A stretch of DNA of 52,416 nucleotides from NCBI GenBank assembly GCA_024398785.1, contig JAKSIO010000014.1, positions 1 to 52,416 of the forward strand. The letters are read 5' to 3'. This DNA is from Bacteroidaceae bacterium. Lineage in GTDB: Bacteria > Bacteroidota > Bacteroidia > Bacteroidales > Bacteroidaceae. Position numbers and translations under genes: made by a program. Position 1 is the first letter of the stretch, and the number at the start of each line of letters is the position of its first letter. Shown in pieces: positions 41,452 to 50,392 of the stretch. The notes under the pieces are model-generated. The model did no database searches, was not told where the DNA came from, and saw only the letters and a list, made by a program, of their open reading frames with translations.

Positions 41452-42489
41452 TTATCTCAATTCTGCAAGGTCAAGAACCAAACGTTCTGTTTTTTCCCAA
41501 CCAAGACAAGGATCTGTAATAGACTGTCCGTAAACGTTGCCTCCAATTTTCTGGCTGCCGTCTTCTATGTAAGACTCAATCATAAGACCTTTCACAAGTT
41601 TGCGGATGTCCTGTGAATGTCTTGTTGAATGCAGTATCTCTTTGGATATACGTATCTGTTCCATGAACTTCTTTCCAGAGTTGGAATGGTTCACATCAAC
41701 TATAAGAGCAGGATTGAGAAGATGTGATTCTGCATATTTCTCGGCAAGATGCATCATATCCTCATAATGATAGTTAGGTATTGACACACCCTGTTTGTTC
41801 ACACTGCCGCGCAGTATTGCATGTGTAAACGGATTTCCCTTGCTTTCTACCTCACAGCCGCGATATATGAATGTATGGGAATGCATTGCTGCATGGATTG
41901 AATTCAGCATAACGGTCAAATCGCCGCTGGTAGGATTCTTCATGCCTACAGGAATGTTCAGTCCGCTGGCAACAAGACGGTGAAACTGATCCTCAACGCT
42001 GCGTGCTCCAACTGCAACATAAGACAGCAGATCTGACAGATAACTGTGATTTTCGGGATACAGCATTTCGTCTGCACAGGAGAAGCCAGTCTGTTTAAGT
42101 ACTCTCATGTGCATTTTACGGATGGCAATAAGACCTTTCAGCATATCGGAGTTGCTGTTTGGGTCCGGCTGGTGCAACATTCCCTTATATCCGTCTCCAG
42201 TTGTTCTTGGTTTGTTGGTATATACGCGCGGAACAATTGTAATGACATCCTTAACTTTCTCCTGCAAACCGCGCAGACGGGTAATATAATCAAGTACTGC
42301 ATCTTCTCTGTCTGCAGAGCAGGGTCCTATGACAAGCAGAAGTTTTCCGCTGTTGCCTAAAAAAATGTCTCTGATTGAATTGTCGTTGGCAACCTTTATT
42401 GAGTGCAGGTTGTCATCAACGGGGTACATATCCTTGATTTCTTCGGGGGTAGGCAGAACCCTCTTGAAATCCATATTCATTGTTTCCAT
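41452..42489 (-). CDS. 3-deoxy-7-phosphoheptulonate (DAHP) synthase, type I
   Basis: A 345-residue enzyme for the first step of the shikimate pathway: PEP plus erythrose 4-phosphate. Motifs IGPCSADRED, YTNKPRTTGDGYKGMLHQPD, GFSCADEMLYPE, VGARSVEDQFHR and VDVNHSNSGK match the AroF/G/H class of E. coli, which is feedback-regulated by aromatic amino acids. The N-terminal extension (about 45 residues) fits that class. Which amino acid controls it cannot be told. It lies 2 nt downstream of tyrA. Confidence 0.95.
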   Translation of the reverse strand: METMNMDFKRVLPTPEEIKDMYPVDDNLHSIKVANDNSIRDIFLGNSGKLLLVIGPCSADREDAVLDYITRLRGLQEKVKDVITIVPRVYTNKPRTTGDGYKGMLHQPDPNSNSDMLKGLIAIRKMHMRVLKQTGFSCADEMLYPENHSYLSDLLSYVAVGARSVEDQFHRLVASGLNIPVGMKNPTSGDLTVMLNSIHAAMHSHTFIYRGCEVESKGNPFTHAILRGSVNKQGVSIPNYHYEDMMHLAEKYAESHLLNPALIVDVNHSNSGKKFMEQIRISKEILHSTRHSQDIRKLVKGLMIESYIEDGSQKIGGNVYGQSITDPCLGWEKTERLVLDLAELR

Positions 42490-42491
42490 AT

Positions 42492-43337
42492 CTATTTGTT
42501 AAATAATTTTCTTCTTTCGGTTGATAAACGCATCATTTCTTTCATTGTTTCGGCATCGCTCTCTTCAAGGGCTTTGTGCAGTCTTGCAAATTCTTTCTCA
42601 AAGACAGTCATCTGTTCCAGCAATTGCGTACGGTTCATAAGGAACAGCTCTGACCACATATTTTCATTGATATTTGCAATACGTGTCAGATCACGGAATG
42701 AGTCTCCGGTGTATTCCACCAGATGTTTGGAATCCTTGCAGCACATAAGACTTACGGCAATGCAGTGCGTGAGCTGGCTCAGGAAAGCAATCATCTCATC
42801 GTGCTCCTGCGGAGAGAGGACTGATATCCTTTTGAAACCCAGAATTTCTCCAATTTCTCTTGCAACACCAACAGCATGCTGTGTGTTCTTTTCCGTAGGA
42901 GTAATAAGATAATTGGCTCCGTCAAAAATATGGATATCCATGCTTTCTATGCCTGACAATTCACGACCGGCCATAGGATGTGCCCCTATCATTTCAACAT
43001 CACTGCGCAGAAAGCTCTGGATTTCATACAAGACACTACCCTTCACACCTGTTGTATCTGTCAGAATTGCGCCGGATTTGAAATAGTCCTGATACTTCTT
43101 TACCCACTCAATAAACAGTTTGGGATATAAAGCCGAAATTATGATATCAAATTGTTCTACAAATTCTTTTGTAACTTCAATGCTGCCTGCATGTATTATG
43201 CCATGTTCCAGCGCATAATCTATTGTGGACTGTCTGGCAGAGATACCCCCTACATACAACCCTTCAAGCTTGAGTTTGCACGCATAAGATGCGCCAATCA
43301 TACCCAGTCCTACAACAAGTATTTTCTCATTTTTCAT
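42492..43337 (-). CDS. tyrA: Prephenate dehydrogenase
   Basis: A 281-residue NAD-dependent enzyme of tyrosine synthesis. Rossmann fold: ILVVGLGMIGASYACKLK. Conserved HPMAGRELSG (substrate/His) and SQLTHCIAVSL segments are seen. No chorismate mutase domain is attached; that domain is on AroB here. The ATG at 43337 overlaps the aroA end by 11 nt; the longer frame uses a TTG and is less likely. Confidence 0.9.
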   Translation of the reverse strand: MKNEKILVVGLGMIGASYACKLKLEGLYVGGISARQSTIDYALEHGIIHAGSIEVTKEFVEQFDIIISALYPKLFIEWVKKYQDYFKSGAILTDTTGVKGSVLYEIQSFLRSDVEMIGAHPMAGRELSGIESMDIHIFDGANYLITPTEKNTQHAVGVAREIGEILGFKRISVLSPQEHDEMIAFLSQLTHCIAVSLMCCKDSKHLVEYTGDSFRDLTRIANINENMWSELFLMNRTQLLEQMTVFEKEFARLHKALEESDAETMKEMMRLSTERRKLFNK

Positions 43338-44559
43338 ATAATTCTGCAAAAATATTCAACTTCCCAATCTTTTCAAAGAAATCAGGGAAACTCTTGGACA
43401 CAGCCCCGCAATCTTTTATTGTGGCTCCGAAAGCCGATGCCAACACCGCCAGACTCATTGCAAGCCGATGATCGTTATGTGAATCAAATTCAATTTCCGG
43501 CATAGGATGCGTTACGTTTCCCGGCATTATGGTCACGCTGTTTTCTTCAATCTTGAATTCTGTACCAATTTTGGCCAGTTCCATACATATATCGGCAACA
43601 CGGTCGCTTTCTTTGATACGCAGACGTCTTGTATTTTCAAACCGTGCTCCATGTTTTATTGAAGCCATTGTGAACAGAACAGGTCCCAGGTCTATACAGT
43701 TTTTGACATCGATTGTGCAACTGTCATTATCCAGCATTCTGAAATACTCTTTGTAAACACGGTCTCCCTGCAAGGAATCGGAATCCAGTCCGGTAACATT
43801 TACATTTCCGCCAATGTAATTGAAAAAATCAAGAAATGCAGCATTGGACCAGTCTGCAGGACATACACTGTCTGCTGGGCGATAATGCTGACCACCCGGT
43901 ACAAGAATTGTATTCTCTTCAAACCTTACACATATTCCGTAACGTTTCAATACGTCAATGGTAATATCAACATAAGGACGGCTCTGCAGTTCTCCCAAAA
44001 TCTCTATTCTGCTATCGTTCTCCAGTAACGGTAAAGCAAACAGCAGACCGGTTACAAACTGGCTGCTTATACTGCCGTCAATTCTGAAAACTCCGCTTTT
44101 AAGTTTTCCATTTGCGGAAAGATAATTATCTGCAGATGAGTATTTTACACCCTGTTCATTAAAGATATTTGTATATACGCCAAGACCTCTGGATAACAGT
44201 TTGGGAGTACCTTTCACCACTGCGTTTCCTGCAAGAGCCAGTGCAACAGGTAACATAAACCGCATGGTTGAACCGCTTTCGTTACATTCCAGAACAATTG
44301 GATCTGTCATGTTCAATTTGTTCTGTTGCATTGATACGGAATTGGCCTCTATATCAAACCTGCAGCCCAATGCCTTCACACAGTTCAGCGTTGCCTTGAT
44401 GTCTTCAGACAAGGCAATGTTGCTTATGGTCTGAACACATGAATCTTTTTCAAGACTTGCCAGGAACGATGCCAGAATAAGACGGTGCGCATAGCTCTTT
44501 GAAGGAGGCGCAGCAACAGTTCCGCATGCAGTACTTTTATGTATCTTACAGTATTTCAT
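43327..44559 (-). CDS. aroA: EPSP synthase (3-phosphoshikimate 1-carboxyvinyltransferase)
   Basis: A 410-residue shikimate-pathway enzyme. Motifs: APPSKSYAHRLILASFLA at the start, ECNESGSTMRFMLPVALAL with the phosphate-binding GST, SSQFVTGLLFALPLL, IKESDRVADI and SHNDHRLAMSLAVLAS near the end. It overlaps CM-aroB by 4 nt and precedes tyrA, giving an aromatic amino acid operon. It is somewhat shorter than typical (about 427). Confidence 0.94.
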   Translation of the reverse strand: MKYCKIHKSTACGTVAAPPSKSYAHRLILASFLASLEKDSCVQTISNIALSEDIKATLNCVKALGCRFDIEANSVSMQQNKLNMTDPIVLECNESGSTMRFMLPVALALAGNAVVKGTPKLLSRGLGVYTNIFNEQGVKYSSADNYLSANGKLKSGVFRIDGSISSQFVTGLLFALPLLENDSRIEILGELQSRPYVDITIDVLKRYGICVRFEENTILVPGGQHYRPADSVCPADWSNAAFLDFFNYIGGNVNVTGLDSDSLQGDRVYKEYFRMLDNDSCTIDVKNCIDLGPVLFTMASIKHGARFENTRRLRIKESDRVADICMELAKIGTEFKIEENSVTIMPGNVTHPMPEIEFDSHNDHRLAMSLAVLASAFGATIKDCGAVSKSFPDFFEKIGKLNIFAELYEK

Positions 44560-45797
44560 ATTTCCAATGAATCAATACTGCACTGACAGATTTCAAACTC
44601 ACCTATAGTGTTCACTCTGATTATACGGATATTGTCAGACATGGCTTTTTTGTCAAGTCTGATCAGGTTTTTCAGTTCATTGGCAGAATATGCGCATTCG
44701 GTTGGCAGATTGTATTTGTCAAGTAGTCTTTTGATGCGTGTCTTTACATCGGGAGCAGAAAAATAGAGCATACCCATACCCACTGCCTCGCCATGCAGAT
44801 ACTTGCCTTTTCCTAACGTTTCAATTGCGTGACCTACGGTATGACCAAAGTTAAGCACTCGTCTCAAGCCTTTTTCCAAAGGATCCTGACAAACCACATT
44901 GCCTTTGATTTTCAGGCTGATACGGATTATTTCATCAAGATCATTTTCAAGATTTGTGCTGTTTTCTATCAATTCAAACAACTGTCTGTCAAATGTCGCG
45001 GCCATTTTGATTGACTCAACAAGTCCGCTGTGCAGCTGTCTTTCAGGAAGAGTTTTAAGAGTATCAGTATCAACAATAACCTTATGCGGCTGATAGAATG
45101 CTCCAACCATATTCTTTACACCGTAAAAATCAACTGCTGTCTTTCCTCCTATTGAAGAATCAACCTGAGACAGGAGTGTGGTAGGAATATTGTAAAATCT
45201 GATGCCGCGCATATAGGTCGATGCCACAAAACCTGCAAGGTCACCCACAACGCCACCACCTACAGCAACAACGGCATCAGTCCTGGTAAAGGAGTGTTCC
45301 TTCATGAACTCCAGTATTTTGCACCAGTTGTCAATATTCTTGCTCTGTTCGCCCTGTTCAATGGTAAATATGACAGCGTTCTCTGCCTTTGCGGCAATTG
45401 TTCTGCTGTATTGCTGAGGAACGCCGCTGTCTGTAAGAACAAGAATCTTGCCTGTCATAGGAATAAGTTCTTCTATACGGTTCAGAGCGCCGCGCTCAAT
45501 TACAATACGCTTGCAGTCATCAGTACCTTTGATTTGAGATATCACACCGGCCTGATACTGTTTTGACAGAGAAATCATATGCTGAAGAAAATCAACAAAA
45601 TATGCTCTGATTTCAGGATCCTGGATATACTCCGCATCGCGGCTTATAAGAGACTGTTCCCTGTCAAGATCCTCAATTGGAAGCGAATGTTGCAACTTAT
45701 ACTCAGCAATTTCCCTGGCAGCCTGCATTCTTTGCATAAACAGACCAGCCAGTTCTTTGTCAATACGGTTGATTTGATTTCTTGCGTCTTCTATCAT
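44556..45797 (-). CDS. aroB: Fused chorismate mutase - 3-dehydroquinate synthase
   Basis: From the ATG at 45797, 413 residues. Residues 1 to about 90 are an AroQ-type chorismate mutase (IEDARNQINRIDKELAGLFM, RMQAAREIAEYKLQHSLPI, DREQ). From about 95 on it is AroB: VVAVGGGVVGDLAGFVASTY, NIPTTLLSQVDSSIGGKTAV, LNFGHTVGHAIET and LHGEAVGMGM with NAD and zinc ligands. The protein thus carries out an early step (DHQ formation) and the branch step to prephenate. An in-frame ATG 51 nt upstream lies inside the leader hairpin and is not preferred. It heads aroA-tyrA-DAHP synthase. Confidence 0.92.
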   Translation of the reverse strand: MIEDARNQINRIDKELAGLFMQRMQAAREIAEYKLQHSLPIEDLDREQSLISRDAEYIQDPEIRAYFVDFLQHMISLSKQYQAGVISQIKGTDDCKRIVIERGALNRIEELIPMTGKILVLTDSGVPQQYSRTIAAKAENAVIFTIEQGEQSKNIDNWCKILEFMKEHSFTRTDAVVAVGGGVVGDLAGFVASTYMRGIRFYNIPTTLLSQVDSSIGGKTAVDFYGVKNMVGAFYQPHKVIVDTDTLKTLPERQLHSGLVESIKMAATFDRQLFELIENSTNLENDLDEIIRISLKIKGNVVCQDPLEKGLRRVLNFGHTVGHAIETLGKGKYLHGEAVGMGMLYFSAPDVKTRIKRLLDKYNLPTECAYSANELKNLIRLDKKAMSDNIRIIRVNTIGEFEICQCSIDSLEI

Positions 45798-45820
45798 AAT
45801 ATGTGTAATGCCTTGATAAC

Positions 45821-45876
45821 AAAAATACCCCCTACGCTTGCGCTGCATAGGAGGTTGTATAAGCGTTTCTTACAAC
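45821..45876 (-). promoter_or_regulatory. Leader with terminator-like hairpin before CM-aroB (possible attenuator)
   Basis: The leader first folds GTTGTA/TACAAC (45876-45871 with 45859-45854), then a 10-bp stem (45854-45845 with 45837-45828) with two G-U pairs and a 7-nt loop, followed by TATTTTT. The G-U pairs would be C-A mismatches on the other strand, so the fold belongs to the minus-strand RNA. The T run ends 24 nt before the chosen ATG. It looks like an intrinsic terminator placed between promoter and first gene. Confidence 0.6.
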
Positions 45877-45878
45877 TG

Positions 45879-45886
45879 CAAAGTTA
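45879..45886 (-). promoter_or_regulatory. -7 box of the aromatic operon
   Basis: TAACTTTG on the minus strand, predicting a start near 45873 at the foot of the first leader hairpin. No TTG at the standard distance; T-rich DNA lies upstream. Confidence 0.6.
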
Positions 45887-45909
45887 CAAAAAAACTTTAG
45901 AATCTCTTC

Positions 45910-47661
45910 CTAATCAAGAGTAATTTTAAGCTTATTGAATCCAAGAACATTAAAATATTCAACATTCTTGCAGATTTTCACCAGCATACCGATTGATGAC
46001 AGGTCATCACTTACATTCTCAAGCGGGTTGAACTGTTTTCCGTTGTCACGTATAATCAGTGTATTGTGTCCCTCAATTTCAACAATACGTATGTCAATAT
46101 CAGTAATCTTATCCTCTACCCTGCTACAGATATCCACCGTAACCTCTTCTGCCGCAACTGCAATAAGATAAGACTGTTTTTTGTCCATTTCCTTTTTTTC
46201 AAATTCATTCTGAAGGAATTCAGACACTTTCGATGCCTGTTCCGTAGTGGCCTTCAAAGAAAGCGATGCCACCTGTTTGGTCATTGAGTCATCAAGCAGT
46301 AATATTCCGCGGTATTTCCCGGGATTCTTTTTTCTGATAACCGTTACTGCAGCTATAATAAAAACTAAAGTCAGGAAATACGATAATGGAATGGATATCA
46401 TAAAACCGTCAAGACCCATAAGATGAGTCAGAATATACGTTGGTACAATGGTAAAAACAACCAAACGCATTAAAGTGATTACCATAGAGAATTGTGGACG
46501 TCCAAGTGTTGCATAGTAAGAACCGAACAATGGAATATATGCAAGAAAAAGATATCCTGCAGCGCATATACGCAACATCTGCGCCGTAAATTCAAGATCA
46601 TTCTGATTTCTTATTCCGAATGCTTTGGCAAGCAGTTCAGGAAAGCAGCATACTATTACAACAGTAACCAGCGCTCCGCTTACAAGAAAAATCTTGGAAC
46701 GGCGGTACACATATCTTATTCCGTCAAAATCACATTCGCCAAGAAATGTACCAACCATAGGAGTCATGGCACCTATGGTTGCCGACACAAACATAAAAAG
46801 TATGGCATCGGCAGTAGCAACTATGGTATAGGCAAGCAATGCACTGTTGCCGCCATAGTTCTGAGCCATGGTATTCAGATACCATGCACTGACAGACATA
46901 CACATTGTCATTACAAAAGAACCTGAAAAACCGGTAGAAAGCATCTGGCCTGCTGTTCGGGACGACGATTGCAGTTCGGAGCCCAGTACTGCACAGTCAA
47001 AACGGAATATTGAATTCTTCCTGAAATAATAACTCAAAGCAATAGTCAGGACAATTGCATGTGCACAGAACGTAGCAAGACTTGCCCCTTTAATATCCAT
47101 TCCAACTGGGCCCATGAAAATCCAGTCAAGCACAATGTTAAGAATAATGGATACGCTCATTATACCGCTGGAGAACTTGGGAAAGCCGTTCAGTTTTATG
47201 CAAAGCGATATGTATGCTACCATTGCCCATGCAGGAACATCAAGGATAAACCACACATAGTATTTCTTTATAAGTTCCAGCAATTCACTGTCCTGAGTAA
47301 GAAAATTACAGACAGGATTCTTGAACAACAGACATACAGCCGCACACGTACCACTGACAAGAAGCGAAAGAAGCAGACCTATGGAATATACACGGTTACG
47401 GTTCTGTATATCATCACCACCGCTTGCTTTTGAAAGAAATATCTCACTTGCCATTACTATCATGGATACCAGAGCCGATGTTATCAGCCCTAGAGGCATG
47501 ATAAGACGTATTGCAGACAAAGATATTGCACCTAACAGATTGCCGGCAATCACAGAATCAAAAATACCAAGAATCATGCCGGTCAGATTCAGGACCAGTG
47601 CCGGCAGGAAAAATTCGGCATGTTTGCTGTTTATAGTATTTGCATTGCGTTGGAATTCCAT
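45910..47661 (-). CDS. MATE-family transporter fused to a GHKL (anti-sigma-type) ATPase domain
   Basis: A 583-residue protein. Residues 1 to about 445 form 12 hydrophobic helices with MATE features (N-terminal PALVLNLTGMILGIFDSVIA, central pseudo-repeat near 230-300, GSYYATLGRPQFSM). Residues about 460-583 are soluble and resemble RsbW-type HATPase domains: E505-E506 in AVAAEEVTVDIC (N-box-like, but Asp510 where Asn is usual), and D539-N-G541 with F544 in IIRDNGKQFNP (G1 box), then SIGMLVKI. A transporter with a cytoplasmic ATP-binding regulatory domain is implied; the substrate is unknown. It has its own consensus promoter. Confidence 0.85.
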   Translation of the reverse strand: MEFQRNANTINSKHAEFFLPALVLNLTGMILGIFDSVIAGNLLGAISLSAIRLIMPLGLITSALVSMIVMASEIFLSKASGGDDIQNRNRVYSIGLLLSLLVSGTCAAVCLLFKNPVCNFLTQDSELLELIKKYYVWFILDVPAWAMVAYISLCIKLNGFPKFSSGIMSVSIILNIVLDWIFMGPVGMDIKGASLATFCAHAIVLTIALSYYFRKNSIFRFDCAVLGSELQSSSRTAGQMLSTGFSGSFVMTMCMSVSAWYLNTMAQNYGGNSALLAYTIVATADAILFMFVSATIGAMTPMVGTFLGECDFDGIRYVYRRSKIFLVSGALVTVVIVCCFPELLAKAFGIRNQNDLEFTAQMLRICAAGYLFLAYIPLFGSYYATLGRPQFSMVITLMRLVVFTIVPTYILTHLMGLDGFMISIPLSYFLTLVFIIAAVTVIRKKNPGKYRGILLLDDSMTKQVASLSLKATTEQASKVSEFLQNEFEKKEMDKKQSYLIAVAAEEVTVDICSRVEDKITDIDIRIVEIEGHNTLIIRDNGKQFNPLENVSDDLSSIGMLVKICKNVEYFNVLGFNKLKITLD

Positions 47662-47678
47662 ACAAGTAACCGTTCAGA

Positions 47679-47709
47679 CAAAAATAATCTCTCATTTCAA
47701 CAATTACAA
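47679..47709 (-). promoter_or_regulatory. Promoter of the MATE-HATPase gene
   Basis: TTG at 47709-47707, 20-bp spacer, TATTTTTG at 47686-47679, about 18 nt before the ATG at 47661. Confidence 0.65.
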
Positions 47710-47718
47710 ATTTTTTTA

Positions 47719-47726
47719 TACATTTG
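47719..47726 (+). promoter_or_regulatory. -7 box before the esterase gene
   Basis: TACATTTG fits the consensus. It predicts a leader of about 90 nt. It overlaps the upstream edge of the divergent MATE promoter. No -33 TTG at 20 bp. Confidence 0.45.
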
Positions 47727-47822
47727 TGAGAAATACTTAAAATGGAATTTAACTAATTGACAGTTACTCACTAAATTATTTTGTCAGTTCAGATTACAAC
47801 ATAATTACTCAATATTAATTTT

Positions 47823-48842
47823 ATGAAAAGACAAATTTTATCATTTGCACTCAGTGCCATGTGTGCAGCAGCTTTCGCCCAGTTCGGAGGTGGCATGATG
47901 GGCGGTTTCGGGGGATTTGGAGGTTTTCAGGCTCAAGGGAACCAGTTGGAGGAATACACCTCAGAATCATTTATGGATGTTGATTATGTAGGAGATAATC
48001 AGGTATATCACAAATGCGATATCTACCTTCCGAAAGATGTAAAAGGTCCATACCCTGTAGCAATTCACATTTACGGTTCAGCTTGGTTCAGCAACAATTC
48101 AAAAGGTGCTGCAGACCTTAACACAATCTGCGCAGCATTCCTTAAAGCTGGTTACGCAGTAGTTTGCCCCAACCACCGTTCAAGCGGCGATGCAAAATGG
48201 CCTGCACAGATCAACGATATCCGCGCCTGCATCCGTTTTGTCCGCGGCGAAGCAAAGACATACAATTTTGATCCGTCTTTTGTTGTAACATCAGGTTTCT
48301 CTTCAGGCGGTCACCTTTCAACCGTAGCAGCAACATCAAGCGGTGTAAAGACATGGCAGCGCGGCACATCAAAAGAATATGACCTTGAAGGTAATCTTGG
48401 CAAGTACCTTGATCAGAGCAGCGCAGTCCAGTGCGCATGTGACTGGTCTGGTCCTAATGATCTTCTTCACATGACCTGCGATAATTTCAAGCCTATGAGC
48501 ATGGGCGGTCAGACACCCGAAGAATCAGTAATGGGTCTTTCATTTGCAGACCACCAGGATGACTTTGCAGCACTTAGCGCTCCTACATATATTGACAAAA
48601 AAGATGTTCCAATCATCATCTTCCACGGTCTCCAGGACAACGTGGTTCCAAGTTGCGTCAGCGAGATTCTGTTCTTTGCCCTTAAGGATGCTGGTGTTAA
48701 GACAGAACTCACACTTGAACCGGAAGGCGGTCACGGCATGGGTATGTACTCAGAGGAAAATCTGAACAAGATGATTAACTTTGTAAACGATGTCAAAGCT
48801 GCTTCTTCTAACGGCAAGAAGGCTAAAAAATCAAAGAAATAA
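47823..48842 (+). CDS. Secreted alpha/beta-hydrolase esterase (BD-FAE-like)
   Basis: A 339-residue exported protein (signal peptide cut after AFAQ). Next comes a Gly/Phe/Met-rich linker (about 21-37). The hydrolase domain has CDIYLPKDVKGPYPVAIHIY, AVVCPNHRSSGDAKWPAQIN, the nucleophile elbow GFSSGG (Ser160), FHGLQDNVVP (Asp) and EGGHGMG (His), the order seen in carboxylesterases and bifunctional xylan/feruloyl esterases. Deacetylation of plant or host glycans is plausible. The C-terminus is a Lys-rich tail. It has a strong terminator right after the stop. Confidence 0.82.
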   Translation: MKRQILSFALSAMCAAAFAQFGGGMMGGFGGFGGFQAQGNQLEEYTSESFMDVDYVGDNQVYHKCDIYLPKDVKGPYPVAIHIYGSAWFSNNSKGAADLNTICAAFLKAGYAVVCPNHRSSGDAKWPAQINDIRACIRFVRGEAKTYNFDPSFVVTSGFSSGGHLSTVAATSSGVKTWQRGTSKEYDLEGNLGKYLDQSSAVQCACDWSGPNDLLHMTCDNFKPMSMGGQTPEESVMGLSFADHQDDFAALSAPTYIDKKDVPIIIFHGLQDNVVPSCVSEILFFALKDAGVKTELTLEPEGGHGMGMYSEENLNKMINFVNDVKAASSNGKKAKKSKK

Positions 48843-48865
48843 TTTAAAGACTGAATAAATACCAG

Positions 48866-48898
48866 GAGGTTGGCTTGTGCTTCAAGTCAACCTCTTTT
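48866..48898 (+). terminator. Terminator of the esterase gene
   Basis: A 12-bp stem GAGGTTGGCTTG/CAAGTCAACCTC (one G-U pair) with a 5-nt loop, followed by four T. It lies 24 nt after the stop and just before the next promoter. Confidence 0.8.
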
Positions 48899-48900
48899 AT

Positions 48901-48908
48901 TATCTTTG
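48901..48908 (+). promoter_or_regulatory. -7 box of the CotH-type gene
   Basis: TATCTTTG directly after the terminator. The transcript would begin near 48915, which favours the ATG at 48932 over the longer frame starting at 48875. Confidence 0.6.
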
Positions 48909-48931
48909 CGGAGGACAAGTGTAAACTGTCA

Positions 48932-50392
48932 ATGAAAAGGATTTATCTGCATATATATCTATCTGTTATTGTGCTCTTGTTGTTCTCATGCACAAAGAAT
49001 GACCATTCATTCAATCCAACACCTGTCCCTCAAATAATTGAATATTCAATCAACGGACAACCGGCCCGGATTGAAAATACGGTTCATGGTATTACAATGA
49101 TGTCTGTTTCATTGCCGTACGGAACAGATATAAGTTCATTGACAGCACGGTTCAGTACATCGGATTGCACCGATATAACAGTTGACGGAACAGACCAGGT
49201 CTCAGCAGTAACACAAAACAATTTCAGCATGCCGGTTATATATGAACTGAAAAACAACGGAGTATCAAATTATTACACAGTATCAATAGCCTACAGCAAT
49301 CTGCCTGTTCTGTACATAAATACTCCATCAGAAGTTGACAGCCGTATCACATGGATAGAGAACAGCACTGTATTCCTGACAAATGCAGGCGGAATGAGTA
49401 ATATATACAGCAGTGCAAATATAAAAGGACGCGGAAATACAACATGGAAATATCCCAAGAAGCCTTTCTCAATAAAACTCAAATCCAAAGAAAAAATTCT
49501 TGGAATGGCAAAAGACAAACATTGGGCACTTATTGCAAATTACCTTGACCGCACCTATATCCGCAATGCATTGACATATCTGATAGAACAACAGACTGAC
49601 GGAATATCATGGATTCCTGAGGGAAGATATGTTGATCTGGTTCTCAACGGAAAGTTTCTTGGCAACTATTTTCTTTGCGAGAAAGTAAGGGTAAGCAAAA
49701 AACGTATAGACATAAGTCCTGAAGGCTGTCTGCTGGAATTTGACATCAATTTTGACGAAGACAACAAATTCAAGACACAAAGGCTCAATATGCCTGTCAA
49801 TATACAATATCCAGACAATGGGGAGCTTTCCCGGTCCATGTATGATTCGATAAAGAATTATATCAACAGATTTGAGACATTGGTCACTGCAAAAGATTTT
49901 CCTTCAGACGGAGAATACCGCAGTATGATTGACATCAATTCTTTTGCAGATTGGTACCTGGTTACGGAGCTTATCAACAACGCTGAACTGTCACATCCCA
50001 AAAGCGTATTCATGTACATAGATAAGGACGGCAAACTATGTATGGCAACACAATGGGACAATGATTGGGGTACATTTCAAACACCGGAATTGTGGGCCGC
50101 CCGTCCACACTTCTACTATAAGTATCTTATGGCAGACAAACAATTCCAGGACACAATTGTACAACGTTGGAACATGTTGCGCCCCAGACTTGAGCGCATT
50201 ATGCCTCAGATAGATTCCCTTTACCGGGTAACATACAAATCCTGTCTCTACGACAGTCAGCTTTGGGAATCAAGTATGGAGCACAGTCCCAACAAAGATG
50301 CACATCTGAGTCAGGACAGTGCCATAATGTGCCTTAAAGAATATCTGAAAAAAAGGATTGGGTGGCTTGACAGGGAATTCAATAATTATTGA
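48932..50392 (+). CDS. CotH-type kinase-fold lipoprotein
   Basis: A 486-residue lipoprotein from ATG 48932 (MKRIYLHIYLSVIVLLLFSC; Cys20). An N-terminal Ig-like/cadherin-like region (about 30-130) is followed by a CotH domain: SANIKGRGNTTWKYPKKPFS, DKHWALIANYLDRTYIRNAL, GNYFLCEKVRVSKKRIDI, and the metal motif TQWDNDWGTF. CotH proteins are atypical kinases that phosphorylate spore-coat or surface proteins; Bacteroidetes members are extracellular. The 3' end overlaps the convergent small gene by 14 nt. Confidence 0.83.
   Translation: MKRIYLHIYLSVIVLLLFSCTKNDHSFNPTPVPQIIEYSINGQPARIENTVHGITMMSVSLPYGTDISSLTARFSTSDCTDITVDGTDQVSAVTQNNFSMPVIYELKNNGVSNYYTVSIAYSNLPVLYINTPSEVDSRITWIENSTVFLTNAGGMSNIYSSANIKGRGNTTWKYPKKPFSIKLKSKEKILGMAKDKHWALIANYLDRTYIRNALTYLIEQQTDGISWIPEGRYVDLVLNGKFLGNYFLCEKVRVSKKRIDISPEGCLLEFDINFDEDNKFKTQRLNMPVNIQYPDNGELSRSMYDSIKNYINRFETLVTAKDFPSDGEYRSMIDINSFADWYLVTELINNAELSHPKSVFMYIDKDGKLCMATQWDNDWGTFQTPELWAARPHFYYKYLMADKQFQDTIVQRWNMLRPRLERIMPQIDSLYRVTYKSCLYDSQLWESSMEHSPNKDAHLSQDSAIMCLKEYLKKRIGWLDREFNNY

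Noticed and set aside
45798..45848. N-terminal extension of CM-AroB from the ATG at 45848
   Set aside because: This ATG is within the terminator-like leader hairpin. The ATG at 45797 starts exactly at the chorismate mutase domain.
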